Shown piece after piece: positions 1-12,241 of a stretch of 64,000 bases of DNA (its first letter is position 1; each line of letters opens with the position of its first letter). The notes under the pieces were generated by a model. That model made no database searches. It saw only the letters and a program-made list of their open reading frames with translations, and had not been told where the DNA came from. Both the position numbers and the translations under genes were made by a program. Source of the DNA: Locusta migratoria (lineage: Eukaryota > Arthropoda > Insecta > Orthoptera > Acrididae). Location of the stretch: contig CM048745.1 of NCBI GenBank assembly GCA_026315105.1, positions 282,949,747-283,013,746 on the forward strand, written 5' to 3'.

Positions 1-1938
1 CCGCCGTGCACCATATGAAACTTAAGGTAGACGGTGACCTTCCACTTGTTTTGAAGGTCAAGCGTGCGAAATTTCGGGAAGATCAAAATGAAACTGTAGT
101 TTCGTGAGTCTGTAGGAGAAGTATGCTCCGCCAAGCACCTATCACAAAATACTTTCTTATCTGATGTTTTCTACCTATAAACTACATTCCTGCCAAATTT
201 CAGCTTCATAGATGAAGTAGTTTCGAAATTTCGTGTTTAGTCAATGAGTGAGTGAGTTTTCTTTCGCTTTTATATACATAGAGATCAAGGAAACAGATTG
301 CTTAATTTCGATGCAAGAGAATTAAGGGACACCTGCAGACAAAAATAAATAGTAACATGCAAATCTGTAATGCTAACTTTATTTTATTCAAGGTCATGCC
401 TCATGCAGCAGCTATACGGCTTCTACAGCGAAACTGTTGTGAGCGGTAGCGTTTCTCCTTCTCATCACTGATGAGAAGATGAAGGAAGTTGCTCTTCATC
501 TGCGAGACTTAATTTTTTTAAGAAAGAGAATAAATAAAAGTCTTTACCAATGTAAATAAAGTTTTTAACATATGAAAAAAAGATTTTTAAGTCAGTTCTG
601 TATAATGTCATGTGTTAACATACAATAAAACTTGAAGATTCAAACTTATTTTGTGTTCTTAGAGTTTATTAATTTTGAAGCTGAATTATTTTGAGTGTTT
701 AAATATTGATTTACAAGATTGTGGTCAATGTTTTTATACGCTGTAAATAAATGAAGTCTGAATGTCGAAGATTTTTGCATTTCGAAAATAATTGACGTTT
801 TATTATACATCTTCAAGATCGACTAATTCAAGTGACAAAATAATATTAGGAATATCAAAATATTTGAACATGGCTGCAGTTGAGCAATGGTAGAGTGTAA
901 AAATATTTAGAATAAATCGTAGCCAACCAGTTGCATTAAAATGGGTTAAAATTAGAATCTTTATATAGTTTTTGACATAATTTTCCTACCAATTGTATAT
1001 TATTGTTCAGCATATTATTAATCATAGGTCCAATGTCTGAAGAATATAAAATGAATTTTGTCGAAAACTAAAATTAAACCTGTTTTAAGGAAACTGGTTG
1101 GCTGCTGTCTGCTATTACAGAAAAAATCTGGAATATTTTGGAGACAAACTTTACTTTGAACTGAAGCTATTGATTTTATTTCATCAATTACTTGCTAAAG
1201 TAACATTTCAAACTTTACTTCTATAAATCTCTTTGGAAAGTAAACATTTTTTCTTTCATTGAGTGTTCAAAGGCAAGAGAGTTCCGCACCAAGATTTCTA
1301 AAGTCAGAGTAAACTGATTTCTTCTGACCTTAATATGAAACTGAAGATTAGTAAGGTAAATGTACATACATATGCAGATGAAAGGTACATATGATTATTG
1401 TGTGAAGATGATTAAAGATGACAAAACATATTTAATTTGTATTAGCATAATCAGTGAAAGTTGTTAATATAAACAAATACATAAATATGTTATTCATGCA
1501 CTAATCGCAATTTGGATACTCTGTCCTGATCAAAGGCTATACTAATCCCTTTCTCTCACATATAGGATAAGAAAACTAGAAAGCTAACAATGTTATACTA
1601 CAAATGTTCAAGTAAATGATTGACAATATGCTAATTATTTTATATGGTTATGTTCATGCTATATTTTTAAAAGAGTAATTATGTATGATGTTATTTACAA
1701 TATACTTTAAAGGAATCACATAATTTCAAGTGATTACAATCACAGCGAATTTTATTTTTTTAAATATGTATTGCCTTTTCAGTGACGAAAGTCACAAGGT
1801 TGTATGAAGATATAACATGAATCTAGGTAATGTATATTTAAGGGAATAATGCAATTTGTTTGTGCTTAAGATCATATGATACTAAGACAAAATAATATCA
1901 TATAATATATTTAAAAAGAGTAGAAAAATTGATCTCGA
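1..1938. other. AT-rich intergenic DNA, no gene seen
   Basis: No credible coding stretch is visible on either strand. The first ~290 bases (a phrase on holding the same subject matter, then tgagtgagtgag and a ttttatatacata end) resemble the end of a dispersed repeat, but nothing inside the window confirms this. The rest is AT-rich unique-looking sequence. Confidence 0.6.
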
Positions 1939-2130
1939 TTGCTCTCTAAACAGCCATTTAAAACGAAGAGAAAAATTCGTGAAGCAATCGAGATCAGTAA
2001 ACACCCCCACAACATGAACAGAGAAGACGGGCACAAATTCTCAGCGTCTTGGCTTCCGGTGTTGACAACACGGCGACGCTTCGCGGCGAGCGGTACAACG
2101 GGCCCTCAGGCAGCAGATGGGCGTTCCTGA
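1930..2130 (+). mobile_element. Penelope-like retroelement, C-terminal relic
   Basis: A short open frame reads KIREAIEISKHPHNMNREDG followed by a WLPVL-like end. From memory of the family, this matches the end of the GIY-YIG endonuclease region of Penelope-like elements (REAIEI, NREDG, W-P). A 14-bp perfect inverted repeat (TGATCTCGATTGCT at 1930-1943 and its complement at 1983-1996) lies over the start of the preserved segment. Such short inverted 5' copies are common at Penelope-like insertions. The reverse transcriptase is missing, so this is a severely 5'-truncated dead copy. The GC-rich stretch to about 2245 may be its 3' tail. Confidence 0.6.
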
Positions 2131-2245
2131 CAGCGTGGAAACTTCGTCACTGCCCAGAAGAACCGAGCCGACCGTTCGGTTCCCGCTGTTGGTGGCCAAG
2201 AGCGTGCATGCGTACAACTTCCAGTTTTCCACCATTAGGAATCAC

Positions 2246-3299
2246 CGATGCAAAGCATTTGCGCAGTTATGTAGAAGAATTGCATGACTCACCAATCTTC
2301 TGTGATAACAGCAAAAGGTGTTGTTATAGTGTTTATATATGCAGTATTGTTGCAAAATAGTATGCTTTAGCGACACAATTCACATTACTGAATTATTAGA
2401 AAATCACATAGGGTCAAGTATATCGAAAATGGGACAATGTGACAATAATTTTAGAACTTTGCGGCAATTTTTAAGATTAAATGTTAATTTGAAGTGATTT
2501 ATTGAGTGTAACTAATAATGTGGATTACATAATCATTAAGGACAGTCTGTCTGTTCCACTATCGACTGTAAGAATCGAAGTGAAGATGGCTATATGATGT
2601 TTGTACGAGTCCCAAGGAATGAGAAAGACGTAAACAGTGAAAGTTAACCGAGAAGGCGGGAACCGTAAAGGCGACTTGTGGAAACGGACGTATTATTCCT
2701 CTCTGTGTGAAATATTTTATGCTGCCACCCACATCCAAGAAAGCCCATGATAACAGTAAATAAATTACCGGAAGTGTAGTACTCCCGTGGCGTATCGGGT
2801 GGTTGTTGGGTATTTAACGTGATGGTCATCAGTTCGAATGCGGTAAACGGAAATATTATCTAGCTTCTTATTACTTCATGATTTTGGTACATGCTACACA
2901 ATATGTTTTAAAATGGTTAAGGAACACTAAGTCAACGTATGTCCGACAGGAGCCTCACCTTTGGCTGTGTATTGTTAGCGATTCACAATCGTATAAATGG
3001 TTATGGTATGAAACATGAAAAGGGAGGTGGGACTATTGACTTGTTCGTTGTGGATAATAAGTTACCGATTTTGAGTCACTTTATGGTGTTTCAGTAGAGA
3101 AAATATTTTTCCGATTTTCTGTGGTACATTGTTCCTAAAGGTAAGTGCAGAATGACGTTTTTGGTATGTCCCAGCTTAGGAAAATATGAGATCGACAGGA
3201 ACACACATGCATTATATGGGGGGCGGAAAGGGATAAGAGTGAAACCTGAGGGAGGACTTATAAGGGCCTGCAGAGGTCCATGAACCTACCCCTTTTTGG
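2246..3299. other. intergenic DNA, nothing recognised
   Basis: Only short random frames are present. A B-box-like string (agttcgaatgcgg near 2831) is isolated and has no matching A box, so no tRNA or SINE is called. Confidence 0.5.
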
Positions 3300-3319
3300 G
3301 ACAATTAATTGTTACCGCT

Positions 3320-5300
3320 CTGTGGACGCGAAACCTGTGCCAGTATTGAGGAAAAGAGATACCACATCACGAAGGTGTACATTTCCATCCCGAAGGTGTT
3401 CCAACTGGTGATGTATCTAACAGGAGCGTTCACGTATGGCCTCTGCCAGTGTAGTTATATTGGCCTGTTGGTGGAGGTCGTCAATACGAGTATACCAGGA
3501 AGCTCAAAAGATCCATCATAGGCACCGGTTTTGAACAACCTGGAGGCGACGCAGTTGTAATCCCCCAAGCGTAGTTGCCATACAATATCTTCGCCAGGTC
3601 TGCTTTTAAAGGCGGAGTTTCGTATGGACTGATAGCGTTGTACTATGAAAGAATGGCAAGAGTGGCTTCGCCATCCCAGTCGCCTTGTTGCGCAAGTATT
3701 CAACGTGATGGTGGTAGAAAAGACCTGTATCCATGAGTAAGCGAAGATACTTTGCCATAGGGCTCCAACGGGGAAAACCCGATCCTATATACTAAGCATG
3801 TCCCGCAGGTTTGGCCTCTCCTTTGAAAAACAAATAGCCACCATCTTGTCTGGATTGATGCACACTTTGTTCTCACTGCACCACTGGACCAGGCTATTGA
3901 GTTGTGCTTGGAGTCGCCTGATGTTAGTATCATGTCATCGGCCACCCATGAAGAACGCAGTATCATCCGAGTATTGTGCCAGTTGGACCTGCGCAACTCT
4001 CGGCATGTCGTTGACATACAGGCCGAAAAGGATTGGGACAAGACCCACCCCTACGGAACACCCGCAACAATGCGGCGAGCGCTGGACCTTGCGCTATCGG
4101 CTCTGACAATTATGTTCTGATTCCTCAGAAAATTGGTCAGCAACTTCACATAGCAGGTGTGTATAAGGGTTTGGGGTCGTATCTTCCAGATGAGGTTTGC
4201 TATTCGGACCTTATAGTATGCCTTATCAATGTCCATAAAAACTGCGGCCATCAACTTCGTGAGGTTAAATCCAGCTAGTAAGACCAGGAGTTCCACATAA
4301 ATCTTCTTTTTGAAGCCATATTGATCTATCCATATGACATCGTGGCATATGAGCGGGTCTTCCACCCTGGGTTTGATGATACATTGCAGAACCTTGCCCA
4401 AGGAACTCGTCAGACTAATAGATCTATAGTAGGTTGTACACGTAAGGTCCTTGTTCAGCTTCGGAATGGGTATAACTTCTGCTGACTTTCACCTGTCCGG
4501 AAAACAGTGGGGAAGAAGGCATCCATTGAAGATCCGACTAAGGAGGACCAGTGAATTTTGGGGTAGATATTTGAGACGACCAGTGGAGACTTTATCTGGA
4601 CTCGGGGCCTTGGTGCTGCCTAGTCAGCGAATGATGGCCTGTACCTCTCTGGGTGTTGTAAGGAGGCCTCCCTCTCCTACTCTGGATGTGTGAGGACGTC
4701 CTGCAGCAGCGTCATTTGTTGTTCATAGGTGTGAACAAACTCTTCTGCCCTGGCAAGGGGTTCGTGGATCTCGCTCTGTGGAGTGACGAGAGGTTAGCTT
4801 GGCTGACGTTGGCCCTGAATGTTTTTCACAAGTTGCCATTCGTCGCGGGATTGAAGCAGGAAGTCGGCCATCTGGTCCTCCCATGGTTCTGATTTCCATT
4901 CCAACAACCGTCGCCGAAGGTCACGTTCATGATGTCGCATCTCTCGTCTGTAGTAAGGATTCCGGGTGTGCTGCCAGCACTTACTATATTCATTCTTGAG
5001 GACTCTCAGATCCTCCAATAACGGGACAAGGCCGTCTTGCTGTGGAACCTCAACATAGGTTGTGGTCGTCGCCCTCTCCTCAGCTCCCAGTATCTTGGCA
5101 GTGAGGAAGTTCACTTGGTGATCGATAGCTGCAGGAGAGTCGACACGTGCTGTCAGGATGATGTTGTCATTAAGATAGTCCCGAAATTGTTCCCAATTGA
5201 CTATACGCTGCGGACGTCCATGGTGGTCCAATGTAGCCCTCTGAAGCCTGCCAACCACAGGGTTGTCATCTGATGACGTTTCCACCTTCGTGATCAGCAT
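3320..5300 (-). pseudogene. jockey-type LINE, broken ORF2 (endonuclease-RT linker and RT)
   Basis: Read on the minus strand, three frames line up as one decayed non-LTR polyprotein. The 168-residue piece at 5300-4794 looks like the linker upstream of the reverse transcriptase in jockey elements (QVNFLTAKILGAEERA, then an RRLLEW helix). The piece at 4401-4051 carries QYGFKKK, then RT motif A in altered form (MDIDKAYYKV), then a LTNFLRNQ segment and an AGVPQGS-like end. Around 3985-3957 the frame gives AQYSDDTAFFMGG, the catalytic Y-x-D-D box. Frame changes and stops between pieces mean it is dead. The endonuclease is missing upstream. The family resemblance is clear; the exact clade is inferred. 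Confidence 0.8.
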
Positions 5301-5344
5301 GGGGTCGATGGGAAGTTCCTTAACTAGCGCGTGTTAAGCACATC

Positions 5345-5582
5345 CGGGTTGTAAAATGTAATAAAAATGGGGGTACCTATTAAAAAAATGCAGCTGATAT
5401 CCGTTTGAGCTATGGCAGCGCCATCTAGCGTGCCAACTTAGCGCCATCTGTTTCCCCCCTTCAAGTTAGAAAAGTTTTGTTCTTTGTAGTTCTTTCTTTC
5501 TTTTTTTGTTTTGTTTGTTTTTTTGTTGTTGGTTATTTCGTTAGATATTTGGCCCAGTCACTATCAATGGATCACCCTGTAT
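5345..5582. repeat. dispersed repeat, probable transposon end
   Basis: The segment has GCGCCATCT repeated twice, a T-rich middle and an end reading ggatcaccctgtatac. The caccctgtat end is typical of terminal sequences of insect DNA transposons, and I recall similar segments from locust sequences. No partner end is seen in the window, so identity is only inferred. Confidence 0.35.
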
Positions 5583-6036
5583 ACACATAGATTAAAGTAA
5601 ATGTGGGATTTCTTGGGATTTTTGGTAGATTAGTAAATAAACACACACAAATTAGTCTACAAAAATTTAACTACATTTTATATATGTGTTTATATACAGA
5701 AAACTGATCTTTATATATACATTTAGACAAAGAAAACAGTTCGTTCTTTATTTTTGGTCGGTGTAACTTTAATAATGTCCAGGCTAAATTCTAACTTGTA
5801 GCTTAGATCAATATCATATAGGCACAAAAGTTGTTGCAGTGCATTTCATATAGGTACGAAAACTGGTTGCAATGCCTTTGAACTACTACTTTCAAGGTCA
5901 CCCAACTACATAGGTACCACTATCGAAATATATGTTTGTAGATCACCCTAGATATGATTATTATTTTCTGTAATTATCGTCATCGAGAGCATTCGTAGAT
6001 TTTAATTTTACCAATTATTACCTGCATAATACAACT
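5580..6036. repeat. tandem duplication, copy 1
   Basis: This stretch is repeated about 550 bases downstream at 6130-6574. Shared blocks include atgtgggatttc, ggtagattagtaaataaacacac, cagttcgttctttattttt and cctgcata. It covers the end of an ORF that is better preserved in copy 2. Confidence 0.8.
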
Positions 6037-6129
6037 ATGAAAACTAATTTACACCACACCACTATGGTTGTTCCGTATAGACTATTAGTTTAGAAGTTCT
6101 GGAAACGAGTGATTATTTCACTCCAGATA

Positions 6130-6574
6130 TATACACAGAGATCACAGTAAATGTGGGATTTCGTTGGATTTTTGGTAGATTAGTAAATAAACACACAAAT
6201 ATTAGTGTAGAAAAGTTTTACTACATTTTGTATACGCATTTACATACAGAAAACAGATCTTTGTATATAGCCTAACTTAGACACAGAAAACAGTTCGTTC
6301 TTTATTTTTGATTGGTGTAACTTTAGTAATGTCCAGTTTAATTTTTAACTTGTAGTTTAGATCAACACCAGAATCTTCTATTTCCTTCTCCAGCCAGTAA
6401 TTCTTCAGGTACAGGGAAGGTAAGTTTTCAAACTCCAGTACGTTATATTCGTCTCTTCCTGTAATCGACATCTTTTGTGACTTTAATAACCAATTACGCA
6501 CCTTTCGGCAATTCTTCTAGCCGAGAGCATTGGGGTATTTTAATTTTACCTTTTATTTCCTGCATAACACAACT
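6130..6574. repeat. tandem duplication, copy 2
   Basis: Second copy of the segment at 5580-6036, with perhaps 10-20% divergence by eye plus small indels. It contains the 3' end of the 74-codon minus-strand frame at 6501-6277, while copy 1 holds only a decayed version of that end. Confidence 0.8.
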
Positions 6575-8552
6575 GTTAGAGCCCTTCACATCTTCTCGCA
6601 TGTACAATAATCTGCTCTTCTAGTCCGCCCTCCTGTGGAATTTCTATACCTAATTTTAAATTTACAATGTTTGCAAATGAGTGGTCATTATATGTAGGTA
6701 TTCCGTCAGTCTTAAAGTCTGGAAACGGCTTCTCCATTGCTAAATGTACAACATCAAATTCTCCGCATTTAGATATAGTGTTACCATCCTCTGTAAGCTG
6801 ATCAAGGTACGAAAGGAGCTTTATAAACAGATTCTTTACATGCTCCTTAATATAGTATACATCCTCGAATCCGTCATCTTCGTCAGGTACTCTAATGTAT
6901 GAGCACATAGCACATCTATTAACAGTAATTGCTATTATTTTAAAAACTCCGGTTATAGACGCGTTTAAAGACGCGTGTGAATCATGCTTGCACATATTCA
7001 ATAGCTTCCTCTTTTTCCATCTGCAACTGATATTCTTCCTTTAAAGCAGTTGTCATAGCAGTATATTGGTGTTTCCGTTTCTTGGCGTCGATCTCCTACA
7101 TTTCCAGTTTTCTTTTCCTTGCACATAAGGTGTATTTTCTTTATGGAGAAAGGCTTAAGTCTGTGCAATACATTTATTCTTTTCCTTAGGACTTGTGCAA
7201 TGATGTTGGTTCTAGATGCCAGACCTAATTCGACGATATCTGTATCTGGAGGCATTATGGAGAATAATGTTCTGGATTGGGAGAAATATGGCTGGCCGCG
7301 GTGGCCGAGGGGACTGAGACGCTTCAGTCACGGTCTGCACGGTCACTACGGTCGGGGGTTCGAATCCCCCCACGGGCATGAATATTTGTGCCGTCCTAGT
7401 TCGTAAGTAGTTCATAAGTAGTTTGTAAGTTTAAATATGTTTCTCCTCCTTTAACATAACTCTTCTGCGTATTACTTATATCATCCTTGCTGGCACCAGT
7501 ATTATGAATCTCCAAGTAATTTACGGAAGGTGAAACTAAAAGCTGATAGAACGTAATTCATAAGCTTTTCTCGGTCTTTAGTGTCTGAGAGATTTACCTG
7601 TACACCTGACAATTTTCGGGTATTCTTATTACCCCAGTAAACAAACTGCAGAACACTATTAAACACCACACAACAGCTATTCTGCAAGGAATTCGTTAAA
7701 TGCGTCCACATAGAGGAGATTACACATTATACAGAGGTGCACTTTGCAGGTACCGTTTGTTCTCGTTTAAAACACTTAAACAATCTTGTGCAGGGTCGAA
7801 AACACTATCCATCCCAACAGTCTTATCGTTATCCACAATCACGTTGCGGTTTCCTGTACAGTCTCCTTCCATACAAAAGTCATTGTTGGATACGAGATAG
7901 TATAGCAAGGAGCTCCTCCATTAAAACATCCAACTGAACATCGGCTAAGTCCACTTTATAAGGTATTGTCACAGGGTTTGCATATTTCCTCAAGATGTTT
8001 TCCAGTGCTTCCTTACCGAGTATCTCTAGTATTCCTCTAGCTGCAGCATTGCAACCACACGTAGGAGAAAAGGCAATTCCGCCTTGACTCCATATCTCAC
8101 AGTGACAAACTTGTCGAATTTACTACGCAGGTAAAAGTTAAAAGTTTCACACATTTCCATCTTTACCATTACAGTCTCGGTCTGCTCCTGACAGTCCATT
8201 TGATCACAGATTTTAACCATCATAATGTTATCGCAAAAAGAATCTGTAATGGGTGTAGGCACACTTAAGTTCTTCTTGCTGAGGAGCGTAGCATTGTTGG
8301 TGTAATTTACGTTACCAATGGCAGTAACAAGGTTTTCCATGTTTTCCAGTAAGAGCCACAACCCAAAGCGTTCGTTGGAGTTATCTTCTTTCCCAGTAGC
8401 TGAGGGATGTTTAGCACATCAAAAGATAATGGATTTCGAAAAGTTACCTTCCCTATATTTATCGATTTAATAGCTGAAGGTGTAAATGCAAGACATAGAT
8501 GTAAATTGTAGTTAAAAACTGTACTGGATATTATAAAAGCTACACCAAACAA
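6277..8552 (-). pseudogene. tract of broken same-strand ORFs, origin unknown
   Basis: Six minus-strand frames follow one another from 8552 to 6277: 81, 111, 62, 69, 85, 141 and 74 codons, some overlapping as if by frameshift. At 8361-8307 the first frame runs into the second as from one lost base. Codon content looks protein-like: acidic and Cys-containing segments such as RVPDEDDGFEDVYYIKEHV, and KICDQMDCQEQTETV. I recognise no domain, no RT, no DDE and no receptor motif. An SINE (7291-7432) has landed inside. A decayed large-DNA-virus, Polinton-like or host gene are all possible; I cannot choose. The 3' end has been duplicated in tandem. Confidence 0.45.
7291..7432 (+). mobile_element. tRNA-derived SINE (family 1), 3'-shortened
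   Basis: The head has an A box (GTGGCCGAGGGG) and B box (GGTTCGAATCC) of the tRNA-Leu/Ser type. The tail stops early at gtaagttt. It is flanked by 7-bp target-site duplications AAATATG at 7284-7290 and 7433-7439. It interrupts the unknown ORF tract. Confidence 0.9.
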
Positions 8553-8560
8553 AGAAAAAC

Positions 8561-9149
8561 AGGACGTTAGAACGAAAAGAATACACGATTATGCATGAAT
8601 AAATTTAGGGTATGGGTGTGCTGGGTGATGAAAGTTGCCAAAAGTCGGTAGCCGAAAGCATAGCGAAACCCTTTCTTACTTATATGAACTATTCCTAAGG
8701 GGGGGGGGAGGGGAGGGGGCCCCTAATGTGGGCCCATTCCTGTATAGAATACCTACTGATATTCAGTTACTTAATTTGAGTCTGTTTTTGCTATTTCAGT
8801 AGAGACAGCATTGGTATTTTGACATTTTTATTATTTCCCAGTCTATAAAAATGTGTTATAAGATCGACATAATCGCACTTAAAATGCATTACACAGGGGC
8901 GGAAAGCGGTAATTTGCTACTAATTTCAGCGCTGGATATGCAGACAGAAAAATCAGCAATAATATCACTTGCTTTTAGATACATAACATGAAATACCTCT
9001 CTTTCTTATTAACGAACTACGAACTTCCGAAATTACCAGAACATCGTAAAATATGGTTTTAATATTTGGCAGAGAAAGACACTGCTTCACGAGACTTATT
9101 TGCTTACAAACTTTTATGCCTATATAAACATAAATTAATTTCATTTGTC
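8561..9149. other. intergenic DNA, one purine-rich G run
   Basis: No gene is seen. A G-rich run with single A and C breaks sits at about 8700-8720. Confidence 0.5.
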
Positions 9150-9452
9150 TTAACCACATATAGATTTGTAAGGGAGAAGATATGTTTTAGTCTCATGGGA
9201 GGAAGTGATGCCTTCTTTTAATCGTAAAGTGGCTGTTTTTCTGCCTGGGTCGCTATCTAAATGAACGTCCCGCGCGCAGTGTGGTAAAAACATGGCGCAC
9301 ACCGGCCGGTTGGCCACTCTCTCCCTATACAGGCTCTCTAGCCTCGCTGCCTCGGTGACTCCCTCTGACGCCTCCTGCGGTGAACCGGCCGTCGAAGCAG
9401 GGGTCGCGGACGTCTCAACTGCGGCGTTCCTCCTGACGGACACCACCGTCAC
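9150..9452 (-). other. GC-rich island with a 100-codon open frame
   Basis: Between about 9260 and 9450 the DNA is clearly more GC- and CpG-rich than its neighbours, and the minus strand is open for 100 codons (start SVRRNAAVETSATPAS, then an RLESLYRERVANRP segment). It could be a first exon of an unrecognised gene or part of a repeat. I recognise no domain and see no supporting splice context. Confidence 0.2.
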
Positions 9453-9460
9453 AGCCTTAC

Positions 9461-10615
9461 TCCACTGAGGAGTTAATACTCCTCAGTTTTGGTTATACTT
9501 GCTGAATGTGGCGTCCAGTAGCGACAGGTGCGAAATCTTCAAAAACATCTGCATAAAAACATCTTGACATACTTGTGCATTGTAAAGTCACACAATATAT
9601 AAAACGACACGAGGCAAGATGTCGACCAATGAGGCATGTCTCATGTCCTGCGGTATGGCACTGCATCTCATTAAGGTTTCGGACGCCTGCATCCCCACTC
9701 AGTCTCACTGGCCTTGTGTATTAAGGTTGACTCCAAAGAAAGAATTTTAGATTTATATGTTTTTGAAGCTGTGCCTACCTCGAGAATCTAGTTTTCCTCT
9801 TGTATGTGTACCAAAGTACCAAACGGTACTTTTGCGTGATTAATGCCTTGATACGAATATGTACAGTTCAGGATGTTCCTTCCACGAGGTCCATCTAGTC
9901 CGTGCCTTGAGTTAAAGGAAATAGTTGTTATGAATCAGACTAGTCACTGAAGCTGCTTGACATAATCATCAGAACACCTGGAAATTTCTTACATATCTAT
10001 ACTGGCGAAAGATAAATTCTTCTTTCCAATAACACCAGAAATCCATTCCATTCTTCACTAACTACTACATCAGTTTTACATATTTAATCCTGATGTGTAC
10101 TGAATGGAATCTCAATCAATTATAACAATTGCTCCATATAATAAAAAACAACAGACAATCAATTACAGATGACCTTAGTCTTCTCTCTTCCTTGGCACTG
10201 TGCAGTTCTTTTACTCCGTACCAGTGAGCACAAATTCGCCCTCCAAAACCTGCGTAAATAAATTACGTCTGGCAGTATTTGGTCACACAGTGTCAAACCC
10301 TTATAAATATAAACTATTTGAATATTTTGGCTCGAGCTAAGCACCAGTGGTGTACAATGTTATACTACAGTCTGTTGGTCAAAATTTATGCAGAGTTTGA
10401 AATGATTCCTGTAAGCTTAAAGTGCAGAAATGATGCAATTCAAAACTAGGTTTTTTGTATGTAAAATAATATCCGAATGGTGCACATTAAAATGGTACAA
10501 TTAAATGAACTTTAATTTTGACCCAACTTACATCTTAATCCATTCGTACAATTGTTCTGTGCACCACCTTTGGTTCGTTGTTCAACGAAATTCTAAATTT
10601 AACGTGATTTTAAAC
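9461..10615. other. intergenic DNA, nothing recognised
   Basis: Only short frames (up to about 70 codons) with no family resemblance. No inverted or direct repeat of note was found by eye. Confidence 0.5.
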
Positions 10616-11030
10616 TGCCGTATCTCGACTACCATTCATCATCATCATCTGATAAGACTTATTATGACTTTCAGCGTTCAGTCTGGATCATAGCCTGCCT
10701 TATAAAATTGCTCTATGATTCCCTATTCAGTACTAATATCAGTGGCTCTTTAAAATCATTCTTGACGAATCCACGTACTTTCTCCTTGGTCTACCTCGAC
10801 TCCTCCAACCCTCTACTACCGAACCTACGTGTATCTTAGGTAACCTTGCTTCTCCCATGACTTTGACATGACACCATCATCTCAGCCTGTTCGATCTAAC
10901 TGTTTCATCTATGGAGTTTATTCCCAGTTTCTCATTGATTTCTTCGTTATGGGCAACCTCCTGCCATTTTACCATCTATGTGTACCTGCAATCATCCTTG
11001 TTACATTCTTATCTGTTACCTCAATATTAT
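10616..11030 (-). repeat. dispersed repeat, probable LINE 3' region
   Basis: The block beginning ttatgactttcagcgttcag and running through ttcttgacgaatcc and ctccttggtctacctcgac resembles a common locust repeat read on its minus strand (C/T-rich, as expected for the complement of an RT C-terminal Arg/Lys-rich tail). The recognition is from memory and no second copy lies in the window. Confidence 0.35.
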
Positions 11031-11160
11031 TAATAAGTAACATAGGTACAAAAAGACATATTTTCTAATGGCTATTCAAGTTTTCGCTGGTTTGGGCTAA
11101 ACCAAAAACTTTTCACCTCGTGATCATGGCTCAAATAGTAACAGAAATCAAGACCTCTAA

Positions 11161-11360
11161 AAAAATGTTCAAATGTTTGTTAAGCTTATGGGACTTAACT
11201 ACGGGGTCATCAGTCCCTAAACATACAAACTACTTATGAACTACTTACGAACTAAGACGGCACAAATACCCATCCCCGAGGGGGGATTCGAACCCCCGAC
11301 CGTAGTGGCCGTGCTGACCGTGACTGAAGCGTCTCAGTCACCTCGGCCACCGCAGCCGGC
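11161..11360 (-). mobile_element. tRNA-derived SINE (family 1), full length
   Basis: Complete antisense copy: tail (atgttcaaatgtttg...cttatgggacttaactacgg), body, and head with intact B box. Target-site duplications of about 13 bp (TCAAGACCTCTAA) flank it at 11148-11160 and 11361-11373. Confidence 0.93.
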
Positions 11361-11724
11361 TCAAGACCTCTAAATTCGGTATTCTGCACTCAAACATTTC
11401 AAATACATATATCTTTGAAGTGTTACCATATGCAATAATTAATTTAGATAATTTGAGGGAAACAAAACTTTGGCCGCTCAGAAAGTGTGAGTACTAATAC
11501 ATAGTGACAAGCAGATATGAGCTCATTGACTAACCCCAATTAAAGAATAATCCCAATATATGCCTGAAATCACAGCTAACTGAATTTGAATGTGAACCCT
11601 TATCCTTTCAGAAAAAATGTCTCAGCAAAGCGATTAACTATTAGATTTGGCTTTATTGCTTCCGAGTTAGGTTACACTAAGTGAATGTCAAAACAGATGG
11701 TTCTTCTATACAAGCACTGTAGCC

Positions 11725-12229
11725 TTAACCCTTTCCAGCCCAATGTTGCCATATGGTGTAATCATCTTTATCAGTTACTCTCAGGCCACCATTTGACCAA
11801 AGTTTATAGAAAACACTGCAGGACTTCGCAAAATTCATTGCAGGGATCTTGGCTTCCATTACTTCGAGGAAACACTGGAGCATTAGACTACAATGCAATG
11901 ACAAAATATGTATTGTTGCTTAATGTCTAAGTTAGAATACAAACAATAAGACTTTCAAAATATCAAGGCAAAGGAAACAAAATAATTTCAAAATTTCATT
12001 AATAAGTTATTGTAAAACATCTAAATTAGTAGTAAACTGTTTGAAACAGATACAGTAAGTGAAACATATCCTGCACAATGTTTTCATATGAGGTCTTCCC
12101 AAATTTCGCTCCAAAATCTAAAAAAAATCTCAAAATATCCAAAATATATACATTATTCCGATCATTATGAATAGAAATATGCAAAATCTTTGTTCACAAA
12201 TTAATAAAATCTGGGCTGGAAAGGGTTAA
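11725..12229. mobile_element. piggyBac-type MITE
   Basis: A 497-bp segment (11729-12225) is bounded by perfect terminal inverted repeats CCCTTTCCAGCCCA and flanked on both sides by TTAA (11725-11728 and 12226-12229). CCCTTT-type ends with TTAA duplications are the hallmark of piggyBac elements. There is no transposase inside, so it is non-autonomous. Its right end is 12 bp beyond the Gr-A stop codon, so the Gr-A 3' UTR must run into it. Confidence 0.85.
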
Positions 12230-12241
12230 ATAACAGCAATA

